Shown here in pieces: positions 1 through 8,042 of a DNA stretch of 64,000 nucleotides. Source of the DNA: Sphingobium sp. CAP-1 (GTDB lineage Bacteria; Pseudomonadota; Alphaproteobacteria; Sphingomonadales; Sphingomonadaceae); NCBI RefSeq assembly GCF_009720145.1, contig NZ_CP046252.1, positions 310,001 through 374,000 of the forward strand, written 5' to 3'. The notes beneath the pieces are model-generated. The model made no database searches and was not told the origin of the DNA. It worked only from the letters and a program-made list of their open reading frames with translations. Made by a program: the position numbers and the translations under genes. The stretch's first letter is position 1. Each line of letters starts with the position of its first letter.

Positions 1-1
1 G

Positions 2-1387
2 CTTCAGCAGACCGATCGCCTGATCAAGACCGTGCCCGAGGTCGAGAGCGTGTTCGGCAAGGCCGGTCGCGCCGAAACCGCCACCGATCCCGCACCGCTC
101 GAAATGTTCGAGACCACCATCCAGTTCAAACCGCGCGACCAGTGGCGTCCAGGCATGACGCCATCCAAGCTGGTCGACGAGCTGGACCGGACGGTGAAGC
201 TTCCCGGTCTAGCAAATGTCTGGGTGCCGCCGATCCGCAATCGCATCGACATGTTGGCGACCGGCATTAAGAGCCCGATCGGCGTGAAAGTCTCCGGGCC
301 GATTCTCGCCGATCTCGACCGGATCGCCCATGATGTCGAGACGGTCGCCAAGGGCGTGCCCGGGGTCAGCTCGGCGCTCGCCGAGCGGCTCACCGGCGGG
401 CGCTATGTCGATGTCGACATCGATCGTGCCGCAGCCGGGCGGTACGGGCTCAACATCACCGACGTACAATCGATCGTCTCTGGAGCCGTGGGCGGTGAGA
501 ATGTCGGCGAAACGGTGGAGGGCCTGGCCCGTTACCCGATCAATGTCCGATATCCGCGGGAATTGCGCGACAGCCTCGAAGGGCTTCGCGATTTGCCGAT
601 CCTGACGCCAATGGGGCAGCAGATCACCCTTAGCAGCGTCGCGAGCGTCAAGATCGCGGACGGTCCCCCGATGCTCAAGACCGAGAATGCGCGACCCTCG
701 ACCTGGGTTTACATCGACGTCCGCGGGCGCGACCTCACCTCGGTGGTCAACGACCTGCAGCGCGCGGTGGCAAGCGGGGTCAAGCTCTCGCCTGGCGTCA
801 GCATCGCTTACTCCGGGCAGTTCGAATATCTCGAGCGTGCCGTCAGCAAGCTCAAGCTGGTCGTGCCGGCGACGCTACTGATCATCTTCGTGCTGCTCTA
901 TCTGATTTTCGGACGGCTCGACGAGGCAGCTCTAATCATGGGGACGCTGCCGTTCGCGCTGACCGGCGGCATCTGGATGCTCTATTTGCTCCACTTCAAC
1001 CAGTCGGTTGCAACCGGCGTCGGCTTCATTGCGCTCGCCGGTGTCTCGGCCGAATTCGGCGTGGTGATGCTGATCTATCTGAAGAACGCGCTTAAGGAGC
1101 AGGGTGCGGATCCCGACCCGGCACAGGTAGAGACGGCCGTCCGGGAGGGGGCCTTGCTCCGCGTTCGGCCCAAGGCGATGACGGTCGCAGTCATCCTCGC
1201 CGGTCTATTGCCTATCCTGCTTGGGTCGGGCGCAGGCTCGGAGGTCATGAGCCGGATCGCCGCGCCAATGATCGGCGGTATGCTGACCGCGCCGCTGCTG
1301 TCGATGTTTGTGCTGCCCGCTGCCTATCTGCTGCTGCGACAGCGCCGAGCGTTGCTCGCGTCAGCGCACCTGCAGGTACGGGAGTAA
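2..1387 (+). CDS. CusA/CzcA-family heavy-metal efflux RND transporter, C-terminal part (5' end outside window)
   Basis: Inner-membrane pump of a tripartite Cu/Ag or Co/Zn/Cd efflux system. The frame is open from the first bases, so the start lies upstream; about 461 of the usual ~1040 residues are visible. Seen are the second periplasmic porter half (VPEVESVFGKAGRAETATDP, typical of CusA/SilA) and the last membrane block, including GVSAEFGVVMLIYL, where a conserved acidic residue sits in the proton path. The sequence resembles CusA more than CzcA. The next gene is convergent. A copper pump fits the bufferin genes that follow, but I see no SigF-type promoter because its upstream region is outside the window. 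Confidence 0.93.
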   Translation, partial: LQQTDRLIKTVPEVESVFGKAGRAETATDPAPLEMFETTIQFKPRDQWRPGMTPSKLVDELDRTVKLPGLANVWVPPIRNRIDMLATGIKSPIGVKVSGPILADLDRIAHDVETVAKGVPGVSSALAERLTGGRYVDVDIDRAAAGRYGLNITDVQSIVSGAVGGENVGETVEGLARYPINVRYPRELRDSLEGLRDLPILTPMGQQITLSSVASVKIADGPPMLKTENARPSTWVYIDVRGRDLTSVVNDLQRAVASGVKLSPGVSIAYSGQFEYLERAVSKLKLVVPATLLIIFVLLYLIFGRLDEAALIMGTLPFALTGGIWMLYLLHFNQSVATGVGFIALAGVSAEFGVVMLIYLKNALKEQGADPDPAQVETAVREGALLRVRPKAMTVAVILAGLLPILLGSGAGSEVMSRIAAPMIGGMLTAPLLSMFVLPAAYLLLRQRRALLASAHLQVRE

Positions 1388-1474
1388 CCTATCAGTTCTT
1401 GGGGCACGGCCTACATGGCCGTGCCTGCTACGCCCCTCTGCGGTCAGATATTAGCGCGGTCAACATGCGACGAT

Positions 1475-2317
1475 TTACGCCACACCGTTTTCCCGGAAGT
1501 GCGTCAACATGCGCGACCATCCGTCGCGGGCGTCGCCTTCGTTGTAGCTCGACCGGTAATCGGCGTGAAATCCATGCTGGGCGTCGGGATAGACGTGGAT
1601 GTCCGAACCCGTTTTCCCGGCTGCTTTCAACGCAGCACGCATGGCGTCGACGTCGGCTGGTGGGATGCCCTGATCAAGCGCGCCGTAGAGGCCTAGCACC
1701 GGGGCCTTCAATTCCGCAGCGCGGCCGATCAGCGGCTTGAGCTGCCCATACCAGGCGACGCCTGCCTTGATATCGGGATCTTCCATTGCGGCGCGCCAGA
1801 CGACTGCACCACCCCAGCAAAAGCCAGTGATTCCGATACGCGCTCCTTCTACGAAGGTCTGTGTTTTCAGCCAGGTCGAGGTTGAGGCAACGTCGCTTTT
1901 GACCTGGTCGGGTGTCGCCTGCCGGACGATCGGGATGATCTGGTCGATGTCGGCGATGGCCGGGAGATTGACGCCCGCTCGATAGAAGAAATCGGGCGCG
2001 ATCGCGACATAGCCGAGATGCGCCAACCGTCGGCAGATGTCTTTGATATAGTCATGGATTCCGAAGATCTCGTTCACGACGATGATCGCAGCGTGTCGGC
2101 CCTGACCGACAGGTCGGGCGATATAGGCGGGTAGGCGCTGGGACGCTCCGTTCGGAATCGTAACGCCCTCGATAACTAGCCCGTCGGCGGATGTCGTGAT
2201 CGGCGCGGCCTCCGCGGAGAAAGCCGCGAGGGCATAGCCGCCGAAGAACATGCCCGCGACTGCCCGTCGCGTGAGGTGGAAATCTTCCGGCAAGGAGCCT
2301 TCGGGTCTGGTCAGCAT
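1475..2317 (-). CDS. Dienelactone hydrolase family protein, exported
   Basis: Alpha/beta hydrolase of the DLH family, 280 aa. The nucleophile elbow GFCWGG carries Cys167; Asp215 (GALDQ) and His248 (DAQHGF) complete the triad and Glu83 (NEIFG) is the usual fourth residue. The N-terminus has twin Arg followed by a hydrophobic stretch (residues 17-37), suggesting Tat or Sec export. I chose the ATG at 2317 because GGGAGG sits just upstream; a GTG at 2350 overlapping the previous stop would add 11 residues. It is the last gene of a run bufB-bufC-GST-SDR-DLH read from the SigF-type promoter at 5568. The substrate cannot be told from sequence. Confidence 0.88.
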   Translation of the reverse strand: MLTRPEGSLPEDFHLTRRAVAGMFFGGYALAAFSAEAAPITTSADGLVIEGVTIPNGASQRLPAYIARPVGQGRHAAIIVVNEIFGIHDYIKDICRRLAHLGYVAIAPDFFYRAGVNLPAIADIDQIIPIVRQATPDQVKSDVASTSTWLKTQTFVEGARIGITGFCWGGAVVWRAAMEDPDIKAGVAWYGQLKPLIGRAAELKAPVLGLYGALDQGIPPADVDAMRAALKAAGKTGSDIHVYPDAQHGFHADYRSSYNEGDARDGWSRMLTHFRENGVA

Positions 2318-2346
2318 GGGAGCCTCCCTGCGAGGATCGACTTGCT

Positions 2347-3153
2347 TCACAGCGCGCGATGCGACTGCACGCCTCGCTCGAAGACGTCTTTGATCGCGAT
2401 AAAATGGGCGTCGATCGACGTCGGATCCGCGCGATTCAGATCGATCAGAACCTGTCGTTCGGGGCCGCCGCGCACCACGCTGATGGCGTCGTTCTCGATA
2501 CCTGCGATGATCGCCTCAGCGACCGCTTCGGCCGGCTCAAGCGAGAATCCGATCTCCGGGCCCGCATTATTCGTCGCCATCATCGGCGTGTCGGTGCCGC
2601 TGGGATAGACGGTCATCACGCGGATACCCTCTCCATTGAGCTCGCGTCGCATCGATTCCCCGAAGTTCGCCAGGCCAGCTTTCACCGCAGCGTAGGTCGC
2701 ATAGTACGGCATCGCGACCAGCGCGATCGCGGAAGAGACGTTCACGATCATGCTCTCTGGGCCGGTTCGCAGGAGAGGCAATGCAGCGCGGGTCAGCATG
2801 ATGGGGGCGACAAGGTCCACCTCGATCATGGCGCGAATCTCATCTTCATCAATCGCATCAAGGCGACCGGCGCGGACCGCGCCTGCGTTGTTCACGAGAA
2901 TATCGAGCCCGCCGAATGCGTCGATGGCGCCCTGCAAGGCCGCCGCTCGCCCTGCCTCGGTTGCGACATCGGCCACGATGCCGGCGGCCTCCGCGCCAGA
3001 CGCGTCCAAAGCCGCGACAGCGTCATCGACGCGCGCTGCTCCGCGCGCGGCGATGACCAAATGCGCGCCGCGTGCCGCAAGCCCATGCGCCATGGCAAGC
3101 CCGATGCCGCTCGACCCGCCAGTGATAAGAACCCGTTTTCCTTCGACGTCCAC
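2347..3153 (-). CDS. Short-chain dehydrogenase/reductase (SDR)
   Basis: Classical SDR oxidoreductase, 268 aa. Rossmann motif TGGSSGIG lies at residues 11-18, then NNAG, a catalytic Ser (NVSSA) and YAAVK. I use the GTG at 3153: GAGGA lies about 9 bases upstream and it starts 12 bases after the GST stop, whereas the longer frame would run 150 bases into the GST gene. Substrate unknown. Placed between a GST and a hydrolase in a putative SigF-driven operon, it may help detoxify reactive carbonyls; that is inference from position only. Confidence 0.88.
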   Translation of the reverse strand: MDVEGKRVLITGGSSGIGLAMAHGLAARGAHLVIAARGAARVDDAVAALDASGAEAAGIVADVATEAGRAAALQGAIDAFGGLDILVNNAGAVRAGRLDAIDEDEIRAMIEVDLVAPIMLTRAALPLLRTGPESMIVNVSSAIALVAMPYYATYAAVKAGLANFGESMRRELNGEGIRVMTVYPSGTDTPMMATNNAGPEIGFSLEPAEAVAEAIIAGIENDAISVVRGGPERQVLIDLNRADPTSIDAHFIAIKDVFERGVQSHRAL

Positions 3154-3164
3154 GATCGGTGTCC

Positions 3165-3869
3165 TCAGCCTTTTGCCGCATAATTTGAGGGAAAGAGCGC
3201 GCGCAGGGTTTGCTCGTCGAACTCGCGCTTGAACTCGTGGTCGCTGCCGACGTCGCGGGCGCGCCACACCGCCGGCCGTGCATTGATCAGCCTGTGCCAC
3301 CGGGCCACATTCGGATAGCGATCGAGAGGCTCATCGAATTCAGGGAAGACGAAACCGGCGCGTTCGATCCATCCCCAGGCGGCCATGTCGGCGATGGTGT
3401 AGGCTTCGCCGACAAAATAGGTCCGTTCGCGAAGATGATCGTCGAGAACCTGGTAATGGCGTTCGGCTTCGCGCCGATAGCGGTTGAGCGCATAGTCCAG
3501 GCCCGGTGGTGCGACCCGTTGGAAGTGCACCGCCTGGCCGGAAAACGGTCCAAGGCCCGATGCCACGAAAAACAGCCACGAGAGCAATTGCCCTCGATCC
3601 TCGTGCGACCCGAGGAATTTGCCGTGCTTTTCCGCGAGGTAGAGCAGGATCGCGGTTGAATCGAAGACCGCCGTCGGAACCCCGCCCGGACCTTCGGTAT
3701 CGACGATCGCGGGGACTTTCCCGTTCGGATTGATCGCCAGGAAGGAGGAGGTGCGCTGTTCGCCCCTATAGGTGTCGACAGGTACAAGCTCATAGTCGAT
3801 GCCGAGTTCTTCGAGCATCAGGGCGACCTTCAAGGGGTTTGGGGTCGGATGAAAATAGAAGCGGATCAT
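3165..3869 (-). CDS. Glutathione S-transferase family protein
   Basis: Cytosolic GST, 234 aa. N-terminal thioredoxin-like domain (residues 1-80) has the TPNPLKV motif where YfcG/YghU-type GSTs carry TPNG, then NPNGKVPAIVD with the cis-Pro and DSTAILLYLAEK for glutathione binding. The C-terminal all-helical domain follows. ATG at 3869 is preceded by GAGGA; a TTG at 3890 would add seven residues. It lies 28 bases after bufC, in the same direction and probably in the same transcript. A glutathione enzyme in a bufferin operon points to thiol or electrophile stress; the substrate is unknown. Confidence 0.9.
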   Translation of the reverse strand: MIRFYFHPTPNPLKVALMLEELGIDYELVPVDTYRGEQRTSSFLAINPNGKVPAIVDTEGPGGVPTAVFDSTAILLYLAEKHGKFLGSHEDRGQLLSWLFFVASGLGPFSGQAVHFQRVAPPGLDYALNRYRREAERHYQVLDDHLRERTYFVGEAYTIADMAAWGWIERAGFVFPEFDEPLDRYPNVARWHRLINARPAVWRARDVGSDHEFKREFDEQTLRALFPSNYAAKG

Positions 3870-3897
3870 CGGCGCTTGGTCCTCATACAAAACGGTC

Positions 3898-4638
3898 TCA
3901 CCGGATTTCCGCGATCATCTGGTCTTGCACCCAGGACGCGAGGTAACGACTTGCGGCATCGACCGCAATTTCGATGCCGATCTCTTCGGACAAGCGGTCG
4001 CACAGGCGAGCAAAGCTCATTCCCGACGATGCGAGCTGGATGGCTCCCATCTCGGTGGTCTCAATCGAGGCGAAATGCGGTTGGAGGCCGACACGCCAGA
4101 CACGCACCCAACCTGGTTCGGGCAGCATCTCGGCCGCCGGAACTTCTTCTTCGGCGGCGATCGCGTTCCAGATCAAGGCGCAGTTGGTCTTGACGGATAG
4201 CAAGGTGAGTGTCGGCACGAACGCGATCACCGCTTCATCCCAATCGACCGCGCCGAGCTGTTGCGGGTCGAAGGCCGGTGCATCGGGGCCGTCGAAGGCG
4301 CGCCGTAGGGCCCAGTCGAGCGCGGCGATTTCGGCGACTTCGGGATCGTCCGGGTAGAGGTCGGCCACCGTCGCTGAAAAATCGACGCCATAGTCGGCGA
4401 GCGTCCAGCTATGCGGCGGGTGGCCGGCGATATGTCGCCGCGCAGCCGTTTCGAACGCCTCGTCGCCGAGCCATGCCCACAGGCGCTCGTAACTGTCCTT
4501 GAGGCACTCCACGAGTTGGGCGCTGTAGGCGTTGTGATAAACCGCGAGGCCAATTCCATCGTCACCGCCAACCGCGATGTCACTTGGCGCATCGACCAGG
4601 AAATCCAGGAAATCCCGCTGGAGATCGAGCAGCCTCAT
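3898..4638 (-). CDS. bufC: HvfC/BufC-like protein (DUF2063), partner of the MNIO enzyme
   Basis: 246 aa protein with the DUF2063 N-terminal domain (start MRLLDLQRDFLDFLVD, then the conserved VYHNAYSAQLVECLKDSYER segment). Family members accompany DUF692 enzymes; the partner is thought to bring the precursor peptide to the enzyme. Its ATG overlaps the bufB stop by four bases (ATGA), so translation is probably coupled. No bufA lies in this operon, unlike the other two loci in the window. It is more distant from the other two BufC proteins here than they are from each other by eye. Confidence 0.85.
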   Translation of the reverse strand: MRLLDLQRDFLDFLVDAPSDIAVGGDDGIGLAVYHNAYSAQLVECLKDSYERLWAWLGDEAFETAARRHIAGHPPHSWTLADYGVDFSATVADLYPDDPEVAEIAALDWALRRAFDGPDAPAFDPQQLGAVDWDEAVIAFVPTLTLLSVKTNCALIWNAIAAEEEVPAAEMLPEPGWVRVWRVGLQPHFASIETTEMGAIQLASSGMSFARLCDRLSEEIGIEIAVDAASRYLASWVQDQMIAEIR

Positions 4639-5483
4639 GCCGCAGCCGCCGTCACATCGCCCGCGATGCGACGCGCAATATCCAGCTCATCCAGCAGATC
4701 CTGAAGCGGAGGGATGTTATCGTCGCGTTCGATCATGGCGGCTACAGGGCCGAGACCGGGGTAGATCCGGGCGAACAGATCCCAAACGGGATCGGGAACG
4801 GGCTCATCGTGGGTATCAATCAGGCGACCCCGCCCCTGGCTGTGGCCCGCAAGATGGATTTGCCGAACACGCTCCGCCGGCACGCCCGCCAGATAGTCAT
4901 AGGGGTCGAAACCGTTGTTCGTGCCGCTGACATAGATGTTGTTGACGTCGAGTAGCAGGTAGCAGCCCGTTCGCTTCGTCATCTCGGCAAGGAAGGCCCA
5001 CTCGGTCATCTGGTCGTCGGCGAAGGTGAGATAGGTGGACGGGTTTTCGAGGACCAGCGGGCGTTCGAGTACGTTCTGGACATGTTCGATGTTCGCGCAA
5101 ACGGTGTCGAGCGCTTCCTCGGTGAAGGGCAGCGGGAGCAGGTCATGGGAATTGACCTCCCCGACGCGCGACCAGCTCAGATGGTCGGAGACCCACAATG
5201 GCCGGACCCGGTCGGCGAGCGCTTTAAGGCGTTCAAGATAGTCGGAGCGGACGCCATCGGCCGAGCCGATCGACATCGAAACGCCGTGCATCGCAACCGG
5301 CCAGCGCTCGCGCACCTCGTCGAGAACGTGGAGCGGGCGCCCGCCGGCCACCATGAAATTCTCGGAGATGATCTCGACGAAATCGACAGGAACGGATTCG
5401 GTCAGGTAGTTCTGGAAATGCGGGATGCGCAAGCCGAGCCCGAAACCGTGAAATGGTGCGATTGTTTCTTCCGGCACAGACAT
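4635..5483 (-). CDS. bufB: MNIO family (DUF692) bufferin-maturase-like enzyme, orphan locus
   Basis: 282 aa TIM-barrel multinuclear non-heme iron oxidase of the MbnB/BufB family, which modifies cysteines in peptide substrates. Metal-ligand blocks seen in order: EIISENF, AMHG, VSDHLSW, LENPSTY, LLDVNNIYVS, QIHLAGHS, DTHDEP, IERDD. The FGLGLR start and the EIISEN block resemble the BufB2 subgroup. ATG at 5483 has CGGAGT in front. First gene of bufB-bufC-GST-SDR-DLH, under the SigF-type promoter at 5543-5568. No precursor gene is adjacent; the six-Cys BufA2-type peptide at 14582 is a possible substrate. Confidence 0.92.
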   Translation of the reverse strand: MSVPEETIAPFHGFGLGLRIPHFQNYLTESVPVDFVEIISENFMVAGGRPLHVLDEVRERWPVAMHGVSMSIGSADGVRSDYLERLKALADRVRPLWVSDHLSWSRVGEVNSHDLLPLPFTEEALDTVCANIEHVQNVLERPLVLENPSTYLTFADDQMTEWAFLAEMTKRTGCYLLLDVNNIYVSGTNNGFDPYDYLAGVPAERVRQIHLAGHSQGRGRLIDTHDEPVPDPVWDLFARIYPGLGPVAAMIERDDNIPPLQDLLDELDIARRIAGDVTAAAA

Positions 5484-5542
5484 ACTCCGATAGGTGTGCC
5501 GGGCCCGGACGGGACGGAGGGACAGCCCGGCACATGACGGAA

Positions 5543-5568
5543 TTCGAGGGGCAACGTCCGGCGGTTAC
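5543..5568 (-). promoter_or_regulatory. SigF-type promoter for orphan bufB-bufC operon
   Basis: Read on the minus strand: GTAACC, 16 bases, CGAA. This is the same -35/-10 pair found before sigF itself (16945-16970) and matches what I recall of Caulobacter SigF promoters. The leader to the bufB ATG is about 50 bases. Confidence 0.82.
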
Positions 5569-5628
5569 AATGGGACCGAAAGTTTCGCGTCGCTGTTCAT
5601 AGCAAGCGCCCGGAACCGGCTCGGTTGG

Positions 5629-6276
5629 CTACCAACGGAGCAGCCGAGGCCCGATGACCGCACCGATTAGCGTCGCTGCGCCGAGGCCGAGCGAGTACCA
5701 GAGCAGCACAAAGCCGGGCGATGTCTCGGCGCAGTGCAGCGCGTATATGGAGGCACCAGTGGCGCCCGCGACCAACCCAGCCGCTGCGCCGGCCGCTTCA
5801 AGCCGTGTCGGGGCAAGATGCGTCATCGCTCGCACCAAGCCAACGAAAACGGGCACGGACAACAGCGTCACATAGAGCGGGCACTGAAACCAGCTCGACC
5901 CCATCCAGAAGGAAGCGGAACCGCCATCGGGAGCGATGGCCCACTGCATGGCCGTCACCAATGCCAGAAGCGCGACCGGAGGCCAAAGGAGACGGGTCCA
6001 GTGAAAGTCGCCGGTGCCTGGCTGGCTCAGCCGTTCGAGTACGAAAAAGCCGAGCGAGGCAATCGAAGCGGTATAGAGCAATTTCACCCAAAAGCTCATC
6101 GTCGCGGCCGCTTCCAACAGGTCGCCGCGTGCGCCAAGCGAAGGCCAGAACAGGAGTACGGCGGTCGCAAGGACCGCGCCCCAGATCAGGCCCCGGCGCA
6201 GGAAAGTGCGCGGGCCGTGCGGGGGCACGGGCTGCAGGTTTCTGGAAAGCTCCGCAATCAACACTTCGGTATTCAT
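5629..6276 (-). CDS. NrsF-like anti-sigma factor (DUF1109), without adjacent sigma gene
   Basis: 215 aa protein with about six membrane helices, of the DUF1109/NrsF family that holds SigF inactive at the membrane. The two cysteines regarded as the sensing pair in this family are present: Cys132 (WFQCP) and Cys182 (ALHCAE). ATG at 6276 is preferred to a TTG one codon earlier. Unlike the copy at 15696 it has no sigma gene next to it, but it has its own SigF-type promoter, suggesting a second, inducible brake or a sensor with different tuning. Confidence 0.85.
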   Translation of the reverse strand: MNTEVLIAELSRNLQPVPPHGPRTFLRRGLIWGAVLATAVLLFWPSLGARGDLLEAAATMSFWVKLLYTASIASLGFFVLERLSQPGTGDFHWTRLLWPPVALLALVTAMQWAIAPDGGSASFWMGSSWFQCPLYVTLLSVPVFVGLVRAMTHLAPTRLEAAGAAAGLVAGATGASIYALHCAETSPGFVLLWYSLGLGAATLIGAVIGPRLLRW

Positions 6277-6335
6277 CAAATGCTCCGTCGAACACTCGGT
6301 CGACGGGCCTCCACGCCGCGAGTCTTGACACTACA

Positions 6336-6361
6336 TTCGCAGCCGCGAGGCAATCGGTTAC
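6336..6361 (-). promoter_or_regulatory. SigF-type promoter for the solo nrsF-like gene
   Basis: Minus strand: GTAACC-N16-CGAA, exact. The nrsF-like ATG is about 60 bases downstream. An anti-sigma gene driven by its own sigma is a negative feedback loop. Confidence 0.82.
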
Positions 6362-6572
6362 GCTGGGGCCAGGCCGGGGGGTCGATATGGGTTCAGGCAG
6401 AACCAGAGGATGCGCCTGAAAAAGCCCAACGGCGCATCCGCCGAACACCTTTGCGCGTGTCTTGACGTCGGACATGACCCCGTTTCGGTTGGGGGGGCGG
6501 AGCCTGTGCCCCGCCCTGAAACGGCGTGTTGCCGCCTCCTCAAGTGCGCCTCTCGGTCAATCCGCCGCCTGA

Positions 6573-7058
6573 CTAGGCTATGCTTGATCCCTTCCGCTGG
6601 ACCGAGTTTACAAACAGGACCAACGAGGCGGCCAGGAGAACGGCATCTTTCAAGAGGAACTGACCGGGCGCCGCCGAAATTGCGGGGAAGCCGCCCGCGG
6701 TTTGCTCGGCCACGCCAGGCGTGCTCACGAAGAACGTCAATGTTATGGCGTAGGTCGCGATCGACATCGCAGCGCCGAGAGCCGAAAAAGCGGAGCGAAA
6801 GGCGCCAGCAATCAGGGCGGCTGCCGTCGCGAGTTCGATCACACCAATGACGTAGCTTTGCCCCTGGACGCCGAACATGTTGAGCCAGTGCATGACGGGG
6901 CTGTTGTCGATGAATGGTGCAATCCCGTTTGCCTCATAGGCGGTGAATTTCATCCCGCCAAACCATAGGAATACGATGACCAGTGCCCAGCGCAGGAACG
7001 CGAGATCGTTCCGGTTGTGCTCCGCGACTCGAAAATCGTAGCTGTCAAAGATTCTCAT
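6573..7058 (-). CDS. DUF417 family inner-membrane protein
   Basis: 161 aa, four predicted membrane helices, with the family's FLRWALVIVFLWFGGMKFTAYE block near the N-terminus and an acidic IAPFIDNSP turn. DUF417 proteins (YkgB-like) have no firm function; some are induced by reactive chlorine or aldehydes. ATG at 7058 with AAGGA nine bases upstream; longer starts would run into the operator region. Divergent from the MarR gene at 7296 with two inverted repeats between them, so it is the likely target of that repressor. No SigF-type promoter. Confidence 0.85.
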   Translation of the reverse strand: MRIFDSYDFRVAEHNRNDLAFLRWALVIVFLWFGGMKFTAYEANGIAPFIDNSPVMHWLNMFGVQGQSYVIGVIELATAAALIAGAFRSAFSALGAAMSIATYAITLTFFVSTPGVAEQTAGGFPAISAAPGQFLLKDAVLLAASLVLFVNSVQRKGSSIA

Positions 7059-7224
7059 ACTTTCAGTCCTTTCATAAGCGAATTGGTGTGATGTCGCGTC
7101 CCACCCGCTTCTCAGGGGGCCGTCGTCATTTGATCGAGCACGCCCGTTGCGGCGTTCGGATGGGAGGCACCGGATTGGTTGATCGAGCGCCCGCTCGTGC
7201 ATTCATGCTCCGATACGTGGAATG

Positions 7225-7279
7225 TATGCGGCGCGCATATATCCTCGTTTGAGGCTTGTCTATATGCGTCGCGCATATA
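7225..7279. promoter_or_regulatory. Paired inverted repeats, probable MarR operators
   Basis: Two copies of TATGCG-N3-CGCATA: 7225-7239, and 7261-7279 where the arms extend to TATATGCG/CGCATATA. Their centres are 38 bases apart. They lie in the divergent promoter region of DUF417 and MarR, the usual place for an autoregulating MarR site. Confidence 0.75.
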
Positions 7280-7295
7280 AATGGAGGCGATGGAT

Positions 7296-7817
7296 ATGAA
7301 CCGTGACCGGAACACGATCGGGGCCTTCGCCTTATTGATCGGAGACGAAATTGCCCGTGTGGTCGCGTCCAAGGCACCAGATGCCGGCCCGACTGCCGCA
7401 GCGCTGGCGCTTTTGGATCATGAGCCGGGGCTGTCGATCAGGACGCTCTCAGCCGGGGTCGGCCTATCTCATGCAGGCACTGTTCGACTTGTCGACCGAC
7501 TGGTCTCCGAGGGGCTGATCGAACGACGGGGACATGCGGACGACAGCCGCGTTCGCTCGCTCTATCTGACCCCGTCGGGGGAGCAGGCCTCAGCCGCTGT
7601 GCTTGACGCCAGAAGCGAAGCGTTGGCGTCCAGCCTGGACGTCCTGAGCGCGGATGAGGTTGCCATCTTGGCGGATATGTCTCGGCGAGTCCTCCGCGCC
7701 CGCTTGCGCGATTCAGACCATTCGTATCGCATCTGCCGCCTGTGCAAGCATGATGCCTGCGCGAACTGCCCGATCGATGCTGAATTGAAGGAGCGCGCTG
7801 AAAACGTCGCCGATTGA
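7296..7817 (+). CDS. MarR-family transcriptional regulator with C-terminal cysteine cluster
   Basis: 173 aa. The winged helix-turn-helix is clear (LSIRTLSAGVGLSHAGTVRL, then the wing GHADDSRVRSLYLT). After the dimerisation helix there is an unusual tail CRLCKHDACANCPID with four cysteines and one histidine in about 15 residues, suited to binding a metal or acting as a redox switch. ATG at 7296 is chosen because GGAGG lies eight bases upstream; ATGs at 7281 and 7290 are possible. Likely represses itself and DUF417 through the repeats at 7225-7279. Confidence 0.88.
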   Translation: MNRDRNTIGAFALLIGDEIARVVASKAPDAGPTAAALALLDHEPGLSIRTLSAGVGLSHAGTVRLVDRLVSEGLIERRGHADDSRVRSLYLTPSGEQASAAVLDARSEALASSLDVLSADEVAILADMSRRVLRARLRDSDHSYRICRLCKHDACANCPIDAELKERAENVAD

Positions 7818-7913
7818 TTGCTCGCGCGGGCGGATGAGGCGTCCGCATCGAGCGCCGCAGCTGCGGAGAGGTCGATAGTCTCGAGGAAATCGCGTGAGTA
7901 GGCGAGACTTGCT

Positions 7914-7939
7914 GTAACCCAAGGTCGTTCAAGACCGAA
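7914..7939 (+). promoter_or_regulatory. SigF-type promoter upstream of nitrilase
   Basis: Exact GTAACC-N16-CGAA. The start of transcription should fall near 7946, and a strong hairpin with a T tract (7981-8024) lies between it and the nitrilase start. Confidence 0.8.
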
Positions 7940-7980
7940 TGACGCGATGTGCCGCGTAAGCAAAGTCAAGAAAGCGGCGC

Positions 7981-8024
7981 TGTGTGGCGGGACAGCCCCT
8001 CACTTCCCGCCACACACATTTTTT
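7981..8024 (+). terminator. Intrinsic terminator or attenuator in the nitrilase leader
   Basis: Perfect 12-bp stem (7981-7992 with 8005-8016) around a 12-base loop, followed within three bases by six T. It could be the terminator of the MarR gene, or an attenuator on the SigF transcript, or the 3' end of an about 80-nt RNA. Confidence 0.75.
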
Positions 8025-8042
8025 CCAGACGGGAGCGCCAGA

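Noticed and set aside
1384..1409. GTAACC at the stop codon of the CusA-type gene
   Set aside because: The position 16 bases on reads ACGG, not CGAA, and the next gene is on the other strand.
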